Source: Scedosporium boydii
Taxonomy: Eukaryota; Ascomycota; Sordariomycetes; Microascales; Microascaceae
Reading direction: 5' to 3'
Length of the DNA stretch: 64,000 nt
NCBI GenBank assembly: GCA_002221725.1
Contig: NJFT01000067.1
Location: forward strand, 1-64,000
The notes below the pieces were generated by a model. That model did not search any database. It saw only the letters and a list, made by a program, of their open reading frames with translations, and was not told the DNA's origin. Positions within the stretch are counted from its first letter, which is position 1; each line of letters starts with the position of its first letter. Below, in pieces: positions 1-11,072 of the stretch. Both the position numbers and the translations under genes were made by a program.

Positions 1-936
1 AGCCAAATCCAAAGGTTGGAGGACATGGGAAGTGTGTGGAGGTAAGAAAAGAAGGTAGATGTTGTGCTGGAAGCATTTGTACATGAATTCATCTGTAGTA
101 TGACTTCCATGACCGTCTACAATAAGAAGACGGGGTTCTGTATCCCTGCTTGGCTTGGAATAGGGAATGAACACTTTTTCTAGCCATTCCACAGCAGTAT
201 CATTGGTTGTCCACCCATTATCAGTTGCTGTAAAGTGCCAGTTCTCAAAAGAACTCAAATCCCTTGGAAACCATTGCTGTTGGACTGATTTTCCCTTGAA
301 AATGACCAGTGGAGGAAGGGCTCGACCTATAGCTGATATACACTCAATAAAAGAAGTCCAGAGCCCAGATCCAGGCTGTTTCTTCTGAATTGAACGCTTT
401 TCAGCACTTCCGAGGACTAGTCCATTGCCTCTGTGGCCTTCTATTATGCCTGCTTCATCCATATTCCATCTGTTTTCCGGTTTGATGTTCTTAATATCGG
501 AAAGTTGGAAGTGTTGGAACCAGGGCTTAATTACCTCAGTTGTAGCACCATTGACGCGGGCGGAATCCATGGTTTTAGCTCTCAAGGTCTTAATAGAAGG
601 GTTTCTTTTCAAAAAGGCTTGTAACCACCCTTTTCCAAGTGGCTGTGTGTCTCCTTGAGTCCTTAGAATCCTTTCTGCAAAAAGCCGGACTTGTGTATGG
701 GTTGGGGGAAGTCCTAGGGCTCCTTGGGTCAGAACCCATGAGGTCAAAAGGGTTTCTTGGGTAGGACTGAGTCTCTGCAAGCTGGCAAAGGCCTCATTTC
801 TTGACTGTTGGCCATTAATCCGGTTTCTGATAGTTGTTCTTGGAATCCCCCATTCCTTAGCTGCTTTGTGGATAGAGAGGCCATTTGCGATCGCATCGAG
901 GGCATCTTGGAGGTCTGCTTCAGTGTATTTCTTCAT
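1..936 (-). CDS. pogo/Fot1-type DDE transposase, 3' end outside window
   Basis: Open frame of 312 codons from ATG at 936, with no stop before the window edge. Order of parts: an N-terminal psq-type helix-turn-helix (about residues 5-45, with SIHKAAKEWGIP), a CENP-B-like second DNA-binding domain (about 60-125, with LGKGWLQAFLKRN), then the DDE catalytic core. The first catalytic Asp is D160 in WNMDEAG and the second is D274 in IVDGHGSH, followed by LPPHTSHVLQPLD, the usual block before the third acidic residue, which lies outside the window. Enzymes of this Tc1/mariner group cut and paste their element into TA sites. There is no frameshift or stop over 936 bases, so this copy may be young or still active. 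Family assignment is firm; activity is not shown. Confidence 0.9.
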   Translation of the reverse strand, partial: MKKYTEADLQDALDAIANGLSIHKAAKEWGIPRTTIRNRINGQQSRNEAFASLQRLSPTQETLLTSWVLTQGALGLPPTHTQVRLFAERILRTQGDTQPLGKGWLQAFLKRNPSIKTLRAKTMDSARVNGATTEVIKPWFQHFQLSDIKNIKPENRWNMDEAGIIEGHRGNGLVLGSAEKRSIQKKQPGSGLWTSFIECISAIGRALPPLVIFKGKSVQQQWFPRDLSSFENWHFTATDNGWTTNDTAVEWLEKVFIPYSKPSRDTEPRLLIVDGHGSHTTDEFMYKCFQHNIYLLFLPPHTSHVLQPLDLA

Positions 937-2089
937 TTTTAGTTGGAAAAGGTGTCTGTGAAATATGAAGAAGAATAGATGTGAAATGGGGGAGAAATGT
1001 GAAGTTGAAGTTGGATGGGCCGAAATGGCGGTGTGGTTTTTGGGGGGGGCCGAATGTGGGGGGGGGCCGGAAGTGGGGTGGGCAACTTAGCAGGTTGCCT
1101 TCGTCCCATGGTGCTAGGGCGCTGAGGTGCATGAGGTCGGCTTTAAGGGAAAGATAGATACAGCGAAGGACAGAGAAGGGCCAAGACGGCTTGCTCTGAG
1201 AGTTGACAAGAGCGAATCCTGGAGAGTGACACCTCGAAGAGGAATAGAGCCTCAAGATAGGTGAATTTAAAAAAGATAAAAAAAAAATTTATAGTGAGAT
1301 TTTCACTAATAATTTCTCCATCAACACACCGATTCTCCAATGGTTATTTCTTCAGATTAGGAGATGATATCAATGGGCAGAGCATGCTGTCGGTGGTTGT
1401 CGGCGTCATGGCTTAGGGTGTCGGAGATAAAAATAGATTCTGATGGGGGTAAAGAAAAACGGCCAACTCTGCCCGTATCAGAGATGCCGAACATCGGCAA
1501 TTCGATGACCATTGGACCATTTCTTCTTTGCAGTGTGGCTCCCAGCCATTGTCAGTTATTCTTGTAAGTGAGCGTTCGGGAACATTGTATAGAACAAGGA
1601 GGCACTGAAAGGTGGCAATTGCTTCCCCATTCAAACTATCTAGGCACGGGAAGATTAGTCTGAGGGGTCAGACTTTCAACGGGACTCGACCAATCAATAC
1701 ACGAGTATCCGTGAGATCTACCACCCTCGACACAATATAGATCCTCTATATATTCAGGTAACCATCCATGTTGCTAATCTCGACACCATAGGGGACGATA
1801 ATCAATCCTAGTTAGCCTAGCGGCAGACATATCGCGCCGCTTCGAGAGCAGCTAGCTCAGCCCCAAGGCAGGACAACCACCCAGGTGTTTGCATATATGA
1901 AACGGGGCATTCCTAACCTCCACTGCCGGTGCTCCACTTCCTAACACGGAAGTATCCCTCGCTGGTATCGGAGTCAGAATCACCCTCTGTATTCAAGGAC
2001 CATCATGGTTGGAGTTCCTGGTTGACAAACGATTTTCGTAAACCTGGGCCGGGACCAAAAGTGGCCGTGTCGTCGACCTCCGCTGATTC
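937..2089. other. transposon flank, no supported gene
   Basis: No convincing coding frame. Bases 1040-1087 are very G-rich on the plus strand (runs of 8-9 G) and end in GGGGTGGGCAACT next to TA, a possible terminal inverted repeat edge of the element coding the transposase to the left. Around 1290-1308 there is an imperfect palindrome (TAGTGA/TCACTA arms). The rest (1360-2089) shows only short open frames without recognisable motifs. Confidence 0.5.
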
Positions 2090-3332
2090 CGAACGCCCCC
2101 TCCGAGATGGTCTTATCCGCCGCTCTTGCGCGCGCTCTGCATATGAAACAAATAACACGGCATTTTCTGAGATGACTTCCTTCCACACGGTCGATCTTTT
2201 ACTCCCGTGGTGTTCCAGTTTACCACAGGCAAATGGCTTGACGCCGCAACGGAACTTTACTCTTCCGAGCCGGCACCTTGCCCAGCACCACTGTCTATAA
2301 GTCTCTGCTCCACAGGAAGAAGAGACAGATGTGCCTGGATGAGAGAGGAGGGTGTACGTGCCTACGGCCCTGCTATTACCGATATGACGCAGGCCTTACA
2401 AATACCGACCCGGGCAAGAAGCGATGGGATGCTCGTCGCTGTCAAATTACTTTCCCTCTTCGAGGTGAGACGTCATGAGAAATACGGTGGAGGAAGACTG
2501 CGTTGGTGAAGCTGATACTTGACGATAGATGATGTACGTAGCGGATGAGCGGACAGGACCTCCGCAGACCCATGGTTGTTGGCAAGAACACGTCAGGGCT
2601 GAAGTATGTTTGGTTTCGTTACGGAAGCCCGGAATGTTTTTCTCTGGCCACTCGCGCCAACTTTTTTGTTGGCGGGCGGTGGCACATACTATGCTCCATC
2701 CGTTTCCTTCTTAGTCGATATTCAAGGGGAAAACTGACACGGCAAAAGGCTATATCTAATATCAGGAAACGAGAACGTTCCATTCTAAGCCGCCCTGAAT
2801 GGAAAACGTTGCCTCGGGAAAATAGGGTGAAGACTCCCAAAGATTGCCTTTATGATATCATAGTCTGCATTCCTCAGTCCTCGAGGCCGTCGACACAATA
2901 CTCAATTGTGCCGACAGTGATCTCCACGAGGGCCTTCGTATGCAGGCCATGATAGATTGCTGGGACATCCATGGCCGCCTAAGCGAGTGGGAGTCGACGA
3001 CCGCACCCCACGCCGACGTCGCGGAAATCAAATGGCCGCACTTCTCCAATCCAGTCGGTCCGCGATCTTGCCTCAATTCACCTCATGACTCTCTACTGGG
3101 CAACTTGGTTTATATTGGCAGGAACAATGCGCCGAGTTGTCGCCGGGAGACCAAATTACCGACCTCCCGATGGGCCGAAGGCGCTAAAGTGCGTTCACGA
3201 GACTGCTGACGCCTTGCAATGGTTTTTCTGAAAGGAAGCCAGCGTGTTTGGAATGAATCTCTCTATGTTCCCCCGTGGCTTCGTCCTCCAGGCAGTAGCA
3301 TTTATGCCGGAAAGGGAAACTGCTGACACTTG
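2090..3332 (+). pseudogene. relic of a Zn2Cys6-family fungal transcription factor (regulatory domain)
   Basis: Translating all three plus frames gives collinear pieces of the central and C-terminal region typical of Fungal_trans_2-like regulators: SDGMLVAVKLLSLFEV near 2430, SRPEWKTLP and PKDCLYDIIV near 2790-2870, then VLEAVDTILNC and LRMQAMIDCWDIHGRLSEWE near 2880-2990, DLASIHLMTLYWATW near 3070, and FGMNLSMFPRGFVLQAVAF near 3250. The pieces lie in different frames and stops separate them, so at least three frameshifts or nonsense changes are needed. No zinc cluster was found upstream. It is close to the intact regulator at 6.2 kb, but I cannot say whether the two are related copies. The boundaries are approximate. 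Confidence 0.65.
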
Positions 3333-3711
3333 ATCATGGGTAGCAAGTTTTCTGTCCTATACGAGAAATGGTCTCAATGTCGGGAGAATTCCTTCTTAGT
3401 TTGAAGCGGGAAAGGCCAGACGCTCCCAAGTCTTTAGCCCTCTTGAAATCTCTACGCTCCCTCCCAAGACAATGCGAACGAGAGGAAAGAGAAATACGAC
3501 TATGACACTGCATTGTGTTGAATTCGGATCATCTATTTAATCCAGCACCGTTGAACTGCTCTTCTCAGAAGAATAGGAGCTTTGAGAGAGAATGGGAAGG
3601 CATGGTGGGACAATGGCGGGAAACTCGGAAAACCAACTGCATAGCCATCGTTTCCTTTTCCGATGCAGGCCTTCTTAAATACTTACCCACCTCTGTGCTA
3701 TCTATCTATAA
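3333..3711. other. intergenic, nothing recognised
   Basis: Region between the regulator relic and the 3' end of the amidohydrolase gene. It should include the amidohydrolase 3' UTR. No coding frame or repeat stands out. Confidence 0.4.
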
Positions 3712-5292
3712 TCACGGCCAAAGTTGCACCTTTCCCGGCGCCTTTACCAACCTTCCACCTTGCCATACGTATTTGATATTCTCGGGCTTCGCAAAAAGAT
3801 GAATGTTCTCCAACGGGTCTTCATCCAACGCTATGAGATCGGCATCCCAGCCAACTTGAATCAGTCCTTTCTTCGGCATCTGCGGCCCTAGAGTCTCGGC
3901 AGAATTGATAGTACCCGCCTCAATAGCCTGCAATGGAGTCAGGCCGGCTTGGACAGCATAGACCAACTCGGCACCGTTATTTCCGTGGGAGGTCTCTGAT
4001 TTCGGGTCGGAGCCAGCAATATCCGTTCCTAGCGCGATTTTAACGCCCTTTCGGACGGCCGTGGCGTAGGCCCGCTTATGCGACTCGGCAACCATGACCA
4101 TCTTTCGCGCAGTCCCCGGGTTGAGCGAGTCAAGGTGTCTCAACCCAGCCTCAACAACATGCCTCGTCGACACAAGCATGACGCCTTTTTCGGCCATTAA
4201 CCCAGCGGCCTCATCGTCGATATAGCTGCCGTGCTCGATGGTCTTGGCGCCAGCCCGGATGGCCGCCATAATGCCGGCCTTCCCATGCGCATGCACAGCT
4301 GTGGCCCGTCCTAGAAGCCTCGCCTCGTCCAAAAGGGCGTCCAGCTCCTCGTCCGAGTACTGCCGACAGTGCACATCGTCCGTCGTACTCAGCACCCCAC
4401 CAGTCGCAACGACCTTAATACACTTCGCGCCCCGGCGGACCTGCTGCCTCACGGCGCGCCGACACTCTTCCACCCCGTCAGCGATCACCAAGCTACTCAC
4501 CCCGGCCCATGGGTTGTGCTGGCCCGTTCCTTGCCGCGAGTATACGTAGTCAGCAGGCAGCGTGCACGCGTCGCAGCTCCCGCCTGTAATCCCGATGGCT
4601 GCCCCCGAGCCGAAGACGTTGGGGCCAAGTATGATGCCCGCGTCCACCAGGGTGGCGACTTCGGTGGCGAAGGATCCGACGTCTCGCACCGAAGTGAACC
4701 CAGCCATGAGAGTGTCGTGGAAACCCCTCGTAACGGCGGCGCCGAGGGTAGCTGGGTGTGGGATGATCATGTCCGGGAAGTCGACATGCACGGTGCCTGT
4801 GAAGTGCGTGTGGCAATCCCACAGGCCCGGGAGGATGTAGCGGACATTAACGCGCGGGGCTGCAGCTACGGACTCGGGCAGGCCCGTCTGCGAACCCACG
4901 AAGGTGATGGTGCCTTCCTCAAGGGAGATGCCTATTGCCGCGTTGGGGAGCGGATCCCCCCGTCCAGGAATGAGGAGGTCGGCAAAGATGCAGACCTGGG
5001 AGGCCGCTTTCCGCTCGTCAGGATAGTGATGCGTGGCGGAATAGAGCGGGGTGCTAGGGGTGGTGTTGGGGGCACCAGGCGATGAAGCCATGTTGCCCAC
5101 CATCGTCCAGGGTTCCATGGACTCCACCAGCGGCGTGTGCGCTACACTTTGAGTGCGGTCGGGGAAGCGAGTGGCGGGACCAAGCGGGGAGACGAGGTGA
5201 GCGGAGGGTGGTTGGTGGCACGAGCATGATGATGCTTTTGCGATACGGTGATTCTGGGTTAGGGGGAAAGAGCTACCGGAGTTGGTGTACAT
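3712..5292 (-). CDS. ochratoxinase-like metal-dependent amidohydrolase
   Basis: Single exon, 526 residues from ATG at 5292. The fold is an imidazolonepropionase-like amidohydrolase. Metal and catalytic residues are all visible: HxH in LWDCHTHF (H161, H163), carbamylated-lysine candidate K293 in KCIKVVATGG, H334 in AVHAHGKAG, H354 in TIEHGS and D424 in ALGTDIAG. From memory, Aspergillus niger ochratoxinase uses H111, H113, K246, H287, H307 and D378; the spacings here (132, 41, 20 and 70) almost match its 135, 41, 20 and 71. That enzyme hydrolyses the amide bond between a dihydroisocoumarin and phenylalanine. The true substrate here is unknown; a related N-acyl amino acid or peptide-like amide is likely. 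The first 95 residues are low complexity and may include a later real start. No signal peptide is obvious. It is divergent from the regulator at 6.2 kb. Confidence 0.88.
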   Translation of the reverse strand: MYTNSGSSFPLTQNHRIAKASSCSCHQPPSAHLVSPLGPATRFPDRTQSVAHTPLVESMEPWTMVGNMASSPGAPNTTPSTPLYSATHHYPDERKAASQVCIFADLLIPGRGDPLPNAAIGISLEEGTITFVGSQTGLPESVAAAPRVNVRYILPGLWDCHTHFTGTVHVDFPDMIIPHPATLGAAVTRGFHDTLMAGFTSVRDVGSFATEVATLVDAGIILGPNVFGSGAAIGITGGSCDACTLPADYVYSRQGTGQHNPWAGVSSLVIADGVEECRRAVRQQVRRGAKCIKVVATGGVLSTTDDVHCRQYSDEELDALLDEARLLGRATAVHAHGKAGIMAAIRAGAKTIEHGSYIDDEAAGLMAEKGVMLVSTRHVVEAGLRHLDSLNPGTARKMVMVAESHKRAYATAVRKGVKIALGTDIAGSDPKSETSHGNNGAELVYAVQAGLTPLQAIEAGTINSAETLGPQMPKKGLIQVGWDADLIALDEDPLENIHLFAKPENIKYVWQGGRLVKAPGKVQLWP

Positions 5293-6207
5293 GTTGGTGG
5301 TTTTAGAATCAAGATGGGACTGTATAGGTGTTGAGACGAGATGGCAAGCGCAGATACACGCAGTGATTTACAAGTTTGGAGTGAGGAAAACCTATATATG
5401 ATGTAAAACAGTACGAGCCCAGGGACCGTGGAGACTAGCTCGTTAAATAGGGATACGAGGAGACGATGTTGTCCTGGTCGGGCAGTACTTCGTACTTTGG
5501 GTCGATGTCCTGATTGAGTGCCGTTTCCTTTTTAGGAAAATATTGTGGATTTGGTGTTGGTTAGAACTTAGATACCTGACAAAGCCGTCCCAAATTTCAT
5601 GCTACCCCTTTCGTTACCAAAACCTTGAAGGCAGCCTGGAATCTGGATCCATGTTTACTTCGTAGTCAAGTTGCGCTCTCGTTGACCGGATCGGGTTAGT
5701 CTCATTGTGTTCGCCCACAGACACCAACATCTCAGAAACACCCCCCAGAGTCAGCCACTCAAGCTTCTCGCGCTGATAAGAGTGGCCCGTAGATCTCAAT
5801 ACAGGAGTGGTGTTGGGAAATGGGTCGGAGTCTCGTAAGTGTTCTCCTGGAGTGTTAGCTAGCTCACTGCCCAATTTTTGACCGGTTGTAAATGATTGTA
5901 TAGCAACATATGCCTTGCTGTAGAAACGGGCGACAGCTTGGAGCATATCTTATCCCTACCAAAGTGTGAAGCCCTTTGCTCACGCTTATGTGTACCGGGC
6001 ACTCGAAGGGGGTTTCGGTAAGATAAGGGTATTAAGGGGCGATTGCGGGGAAGGGAAGTGATAGCCAGACCAGACTACCGGTCGCTCTACCCCGCGCGGC
6101 AGTTAGCTTCTCAATCGTCTTCACTCCTCTCTCTCTACCGACTCCTACTTTCTAAGCCTCCTACTTTCTGGTCAGAATTTTAATGAGCCTCGTTAACTTA
6201 ATGATTG
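5293..6207. promoter_or_regulatory. shared upstream region of amidohydrolase (-) and Zn2Cys6 regulator (+)
   Basis: A 915-bp divergent interval. A TATATA-like block at about 5394-5400 lies about 100 bases before the amidohydrolase ATG. Pyrimidine-rich CTCTCTCT tracts at about 6125-6140 precede the regulator start. An ATG-initiated 110-codon open frame on the minus strand (5614-5946) has no recognisable motif and is not called as a gene. Confidence 0.45.
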
Positions 6208-8704
6208 ATGCCTGTGCTATCCCCCATTATGTGTGACCCAGCTCCCCAACGGCCAAAGAAGACGCCCATCACAAGGACAAAAAATGGCTGTTTGCCGTGC
6301 CGTCGAAAAAGGCGCAAGGTACACTCTAGATTCCCGTACCTCTTCCCTGGCCTCTCTCTTCATGTCACTGACGTAGCCCTATTTGCAGTGCGATGAGGCC
6401 AAGCCAAGATGTCGGCGCTGCGTCGTCGGTGGCACCCCCTGCGACTACAGCTTTGTCTTCGAGTTCCGTGACGCTACCTCCTGGGCTGGCGAGAAAGTAA
6501 GGAAGGCGAAAACCGTTCCACAAATTTCTGCGTCCCCCGTACCGATGGCGGTGCAATGCTGCCGAGCTCAGAGCCAATCGCTGCCTGAGGACCGGTCTCT
6601 TTTACCCTCTGGAGACGTTCCTGCTCCAGCAACGGGCTCTGTCATAGGTCCCGCTCCATCGTCGAATTCGGCTTCTCAAGGCGGCTCGCATGATGATGCC
6701 AACCGGAGGCTTGCTACAGCTGACATGGCCCCGTCGCCGGGGCTATCGTTAGAAGTCGTGCAGGAGCCATCCTCAGAGGACCAGATATGGCTTGGAGCCC
6801 CTCAATATACCCCACCACCTGCTCTTTCTGGTCGGGCTGGGAGCGACGCGAATCACGCAGCCCATCCTCAGAAAGCCCCACCGTTTACAAGTGGCTGGTC
6901 CGCGCTTGCGCAAGACCTAGAAATCGAAACTATGGAAGATAACTGGAATGATATAGATATGCTAGGTGTTGGTTCGGACTGCTGGATGCGCGCTTCTTCG
7001 ATAATTCACGGCCAGATGGATGCCGAGGACACCGACCGCCCCGAGATAGTGGATGAGGCGCCGTCAACTTCATCTCCGACCCATACCCACCAATCTTCGA
7101 TCTCGACTCCTACTAGTCTGAGCGCAGCTCCGGGAGAGTATACCAAACAGCTGTCTCCTAGGGCAAGCTCCGCTGTGGATCCAGCGGTAGAGTCAACGCT
7201 CCGCCTGCTGACGAGGGAGGTAATACCCAGGCCGCTTCCGACTGCCGGTATCCCTGTTGGCGATCGTCTGTACCTCGCCCACTTCGTCGTTAGTATTATC
7301 GAGATCCTACCTATACCGGTCGGATTTTTGCGGCAAATAGTCATGGATCTAGCGCCAGTACGGTCTGCCGCAATGGCCCTTGCGGCAGTAAATCTTGCGA
7401 ATTTGCGGGGTACGCTGGCGCCAGACAGCGATGGCAAATTCACGGCTATGCACTCTCATATCGATCGCGCAGCTAAATTTGCGGCGGAGAGTATGACAAT
7501 CGTGCGAAGCGACCCGTTCCTCTCTGTCGGCGCTAGAGTAATTATCCTCACACTCCTCCTTTGTTACCAACTAGAAGCTGGGCCCATTATAGAAATACAG
7601 CGGATTCTGGGAATTCTCGACGCAACGCTCGTCAACCACCAATCCCAGATCCTCTCTCTCCCTCAGGGATTCGACCTTGCACAGATCTGGCTTCGTCTTC
7701 GTGCCTTCTACACAGTCACCACGAGGCCCCACGCACCATACGGGCGTGAGTCTCCATCGGAGCTCGTGCTGTCCGACCTGGAGTCGCTTGCTGCACCACC
7801 GCAACTGATCGACGTGATCGCGACTAAGGGTCTCCGGGTTGGCCGTCGCATACTCACCTCTAAGTGCATTCTTCGCAGAGAGTGTTCAGCAAGGGAGGGA
7901 CTTCGGAAGTTTGAAGAGTGGTGGACGATTGTAAAAGGAAGCAGACCCTCCTCCGGGGTGGTATTGGGTGAAGAGTTGGGGGAATTTACTATGGTGCTCG
8001 AGGAGGAGCAGTTATATGATGAATTGAAGATTTTGAGAGATCAACTTCAATCCTGCGAACCTCCTAAGGGGTTTCCAGACAACTTCGACCCACATGCACC
8101 GGCTGCGCTGGAAAATTCAACAACTGAACCTCTCATATTCTCGGACCATCGACAGGCCATGGACTGCGCTGACTACGTCCTTGCAAATATTGCATGCGAC
8201 GATGCCCTCATACGCCATTTAACCAAGCCGACAAATCGGTCGTCGTCAGAGTCTGTTGCGGGGTTCAACTTAAACCCATGGTTCAACCTGCTCCTCCGGA
8301 TTGCAGCAGGCCTTGATCCTGCTGACTGCGCGAGACGTAATGTGTACCGGAAGGGTATAACCACGCACTTGCACTGCGCTTCCGTCCTCTGCGACGGCCT
8401 AACTGGAACCGCCTTTCTCGATACTTTTCTCCGGCGGATCATGGATACTGGGGCATATTACGAAGATTCCTTGTCTCCAATCTACTTTTCCTGGCTCTCA
8501 AACAAGACCATGCGTCGCGAAATGTTGCGCGGCCGTAAGATTTTCATGATGGGGGTTACATATAACGAATGCACTTCGAGGGATCGCCTGTTGTCTAAAG
8601 GAACCGGCGAGTATCTTATGTTGATGGGTCGCGAGGCGGATGGTCGCTATTTTAATGACTTAGTACCCCTTTTACCACAAGAAGATCCCGGGACCGGGGG
8701 GTGA
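6208..8704 (+). CDS. Zn2Cys6 binuclear-cluster transcription factor
   Basis: Two exons, 6208-6318 and 6389-8704 (intron 6319-6388, phase 0), 808 residues. The intron splits the zinc cluster: exon 1 gives NGCLPCRRKRRK and exon 2 continues CDEAKPRCRRC and then GGTPC, together the classic C-x2-C-x6-C pattern with a basic core. A Ser/Pro/Thr-rich stretch follows (about 60-280). The C-terminal 500 residues are helical and resemble Fungal_trans_2-type regulatory domains (RLYLAHFVVSIIEILP, AAMALAAVNLANLRG). The frame upstream of ATG 6208 contributes only a TTG, so this ATG is chosen. It sits between the amidohydrolase and the carboxypeptidases and is the only intact regulator in the window, so it is the obvious candidate pathway regulator (inference). 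Such factors usually bind CGG half-sites. Confidence 0.9.
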
Positions 8705-8992
8705 TGCGTGAAAGTCTGTGCCTGGCAACCAGCCGTATCCCGGACTGGGGATTAGTACGCATCGAGGTTAACCGGGGAGTAATCTTAAATCTGTTCAAGT
8801 TCTCCGGTGATCTTACCGAAGGAGGTAGTTTGAGGCTCAACAGAGCGATTTGTACGATAACTGGACTTTGTCTGCCCCCAATTCAGATTGCAGTTTCGAG
8901 GACTAGAAAACAAAAGATAACTCCGCAAGTCACTCTTAACGAGTCCTCGTTAGCGTTTAGAATCGCACCATGTAGGCCTCCATGTGGTTCTC

Positions 8993-10682
8993 TCATCGTC
9001 GTAGCCAGTCCCTAACAATGGCCCCCACTGATTCTGGTTGGTCCCACGGCGATGTATGTCCAGCTTCATCAATGCCCACAATCCGAAGCCGCTCGTCTCC
9101 CTTCCAGAATCCCCCTTTCTTAATATCGCCTTCCTTTCCATTCTCCACAATCTCACCATCCGAGAAATACCATTCTTGGGTCTTCTGGGCACGGAACCAG
9201 GCCTGGCGTTTCCAAGGCTGATGGTCAAGAATACGAAGCTGCCCTGGTGTGTTTCTATGAAATGTAAAATGTCAGCATCTTCCCGTCAGCATCCTAGATC
9301 GTGTGGTGTAGCGGCTCCTGTGGGAGTCTAGACCGGCAAAGTAATACTCACACAACAATGTCATTGTTACCATTAATGAACAGCACCGGGATGTCCGTCC
9401 GGTCAAGTATCCAGCTCAACTCCCTAGTGACAGGCTGGTACAGCCACCCGGCCTCCTCCCATCTCCGATTTGCGTCAAAGTCGATAAGCTCGAATGATAC
9501 ATTCTTAAACCCAAGCATTTCCTGCACCCACGGCCTGTTTAAGAATTGTAGCGGCGGGCCACTATCGAGATCTGAGCACAAGGGGGGCTCCTGGCATGCC
9601 AGCCGGCTGTCATAGGGATTCCACCCGCCAGGCTTCACATCAGCGAGATAGTACTTTCCCACAGTCTCCTCGCAGTGTGTCGCCGCCATGAAACATATCG
9701 CCCAGTCATAAGTGTCACGACATTCAGAACCCATGCGCTCACAGGACGGTACGGCGGCGGCCATGTCGGCGCAGGCCGAGGTGTTCAGGAGCGGGACGCT
9801 CCCATCGCCTCGCCAGTCCTCGCAAAAGAAGTCGTAGTACCCGGCTGACTGGCGCGTCCCGTCGAGGTACCCGTCTACGATTATCAAGGAAGCGATGTGT
9901 AGATTGAGACCAAGGGCCTCCTGTGGCGCGCGGTCTAGTTGTCGGCCCAGGATATAACGACTGTACCCAAGGACGTAGTGCCCGCCCATGCTCTCGCCCG
10001 TAATGTGCCATTCCCGGGAGGCGAGGTTGGGGAAAACGGACTTCGTGAAGACGGATAAAAATGCGTACAAGTCCTTGGCGCCATCTTCGAGGTTTACCGC
10101 CATCGCAGAGCGGTTTGCGATGGCAGAAAATCCGATGCCAATGGGTTGGTCGATAAATAGCACATTGGCATGGTCAGTCCAGGAGAATGCATTGGGGCGA
10201 GTTGAGTTGCCGTCTGGGTTGACAGCGCAGGGCCCGATATCTTTGAAAAGGCCTAACTCGCCTGTTGCTCCTGGGCCCCTGGATTTTTGACGGCCAGATT
10301 AGCTTCGGGTTGTAAACAAATCCAGGGCATGCTCTTGACCTTACCCGCTCATCCAGAGTATCACAGGGTCCGTTTTGGGGTTGCGACGACTTTCAAAGAA
10401 CCCTGGTTTTATGTTTAGACAATGGATGGAGTAGTTAAAGTTGCGAGCCGAGTTTTTGTAGGAAACCATACAGAAAAACATGGATTTATCGGCCGTCACG
10501 TTGACCGTCCCAGTCCAATGTCTGGACCCTGCATCGCAGAGCTCGGGGGATTGTTGGCGGAGTGTAAATCCAGGGTCAAAAGCCTCAGGAGGGCCAATAT
10601 GCTTTTGGCCCTGCGCTATTACCGCTGCGTGCCATAGGCAGGTCCATGAAGCTGGAAATACAAGTGCTTGAAGGAGCCGCAT
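8993..10682 (-). CDS. secreted serine carboxypeptidase, S10 family
   Basis: Three exons on the minus strand: 10682-10345, 10278-9352 and 9254-8993, 508 residues. The start at 10682 is preferred over an in-frame ATG at 10889 because it yields a signal peptide (MRLLQALVFPASWTCLWHAA). The triad is complete: S209 in TGESMGG, D419 in NGNNDIVVNTPG, and H488 in DEAGHTSPWDQP. The oxyanion/substrate block GGPGATGELG is also present; intron 1 falls exactly inside GG|PG. Several NxS/T sites suggest glycosylation. S10 enzymes remove C-terminal residues from peptides at acid pH, and some relatives act as acyltransferases. It is divergent from the second S10 gene and convergent with the regulator, whose stop is 288 bp away. 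Confidence 0.92.
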
Positions 10683-11072
10683 TGCAAAGTAGCCTGACTC
10701 AAAGATGTTGGACCATAACAGGGTGAGTGAAAAAAAGCTGCGGAGCGGACCTACTTTGTCTCCGGAAAACAACGCTGTCGGTCCTGGTGGCAAGCTGAGT
10801 ATCCACGGGTCGGCGGGGACTGCTGCCTCTAACTCATGTATTTCGCATCCCATCGTACCAAGGAGAATCCTTGCCATTTTGGGCAACATTCACCCAAAAC
10901 AGGTCTGCCGAAGCGCACCAATGCCAAGACTTCCGGAACCGCCCATGTTTTACCTACCTCGCAGAGACCATCGTTGAATAATAACCCCTTACGCACTGGA
11001 GTCGACACTATTGCGCCAACGGGCAAAATCTCAACCTCCCAAACTCTCGATAGGATAGTCGAAATTTTTACC
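10683..11072. promoter_or_regulatory. bidirectional promoter of the two S10 carboxypeptidases
   Basis: Only 390 bp separate the two start codons, so both genes must share control elements. The interval contains a CGG-rich block at 10805-10816 and an inverted CGG repeat at 10934-10941. Confidence 0.6.
10934..10941. promoter_or_regulatory. candidate Zn2Cys6 binding site, CGG-N2-CCG
   Basis: The sequence CGGAACCG is a perfect inverted CGG repeat with a 2-bp spacer, placed between two divergently transcribed carboxypeptidase genes. Zn2Cys6 dimers commonly bind CGG repeats. A single 8-bp match can occur by chance, so this is only a candidate. Confidence 0.25.

Noticed and set aside
1413..1634. 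Minus-strand frame near the transposon flank that might be a second transposase piece
   Set aside because: No DDE, HTH or other transposase motif could be seen.
5614..5946. 110-codon ATG open frame on the minus strand
   Set aside because: No recognisable motif, no splice partners, and it lies in a promoter interval; mentioned only as an open frame.
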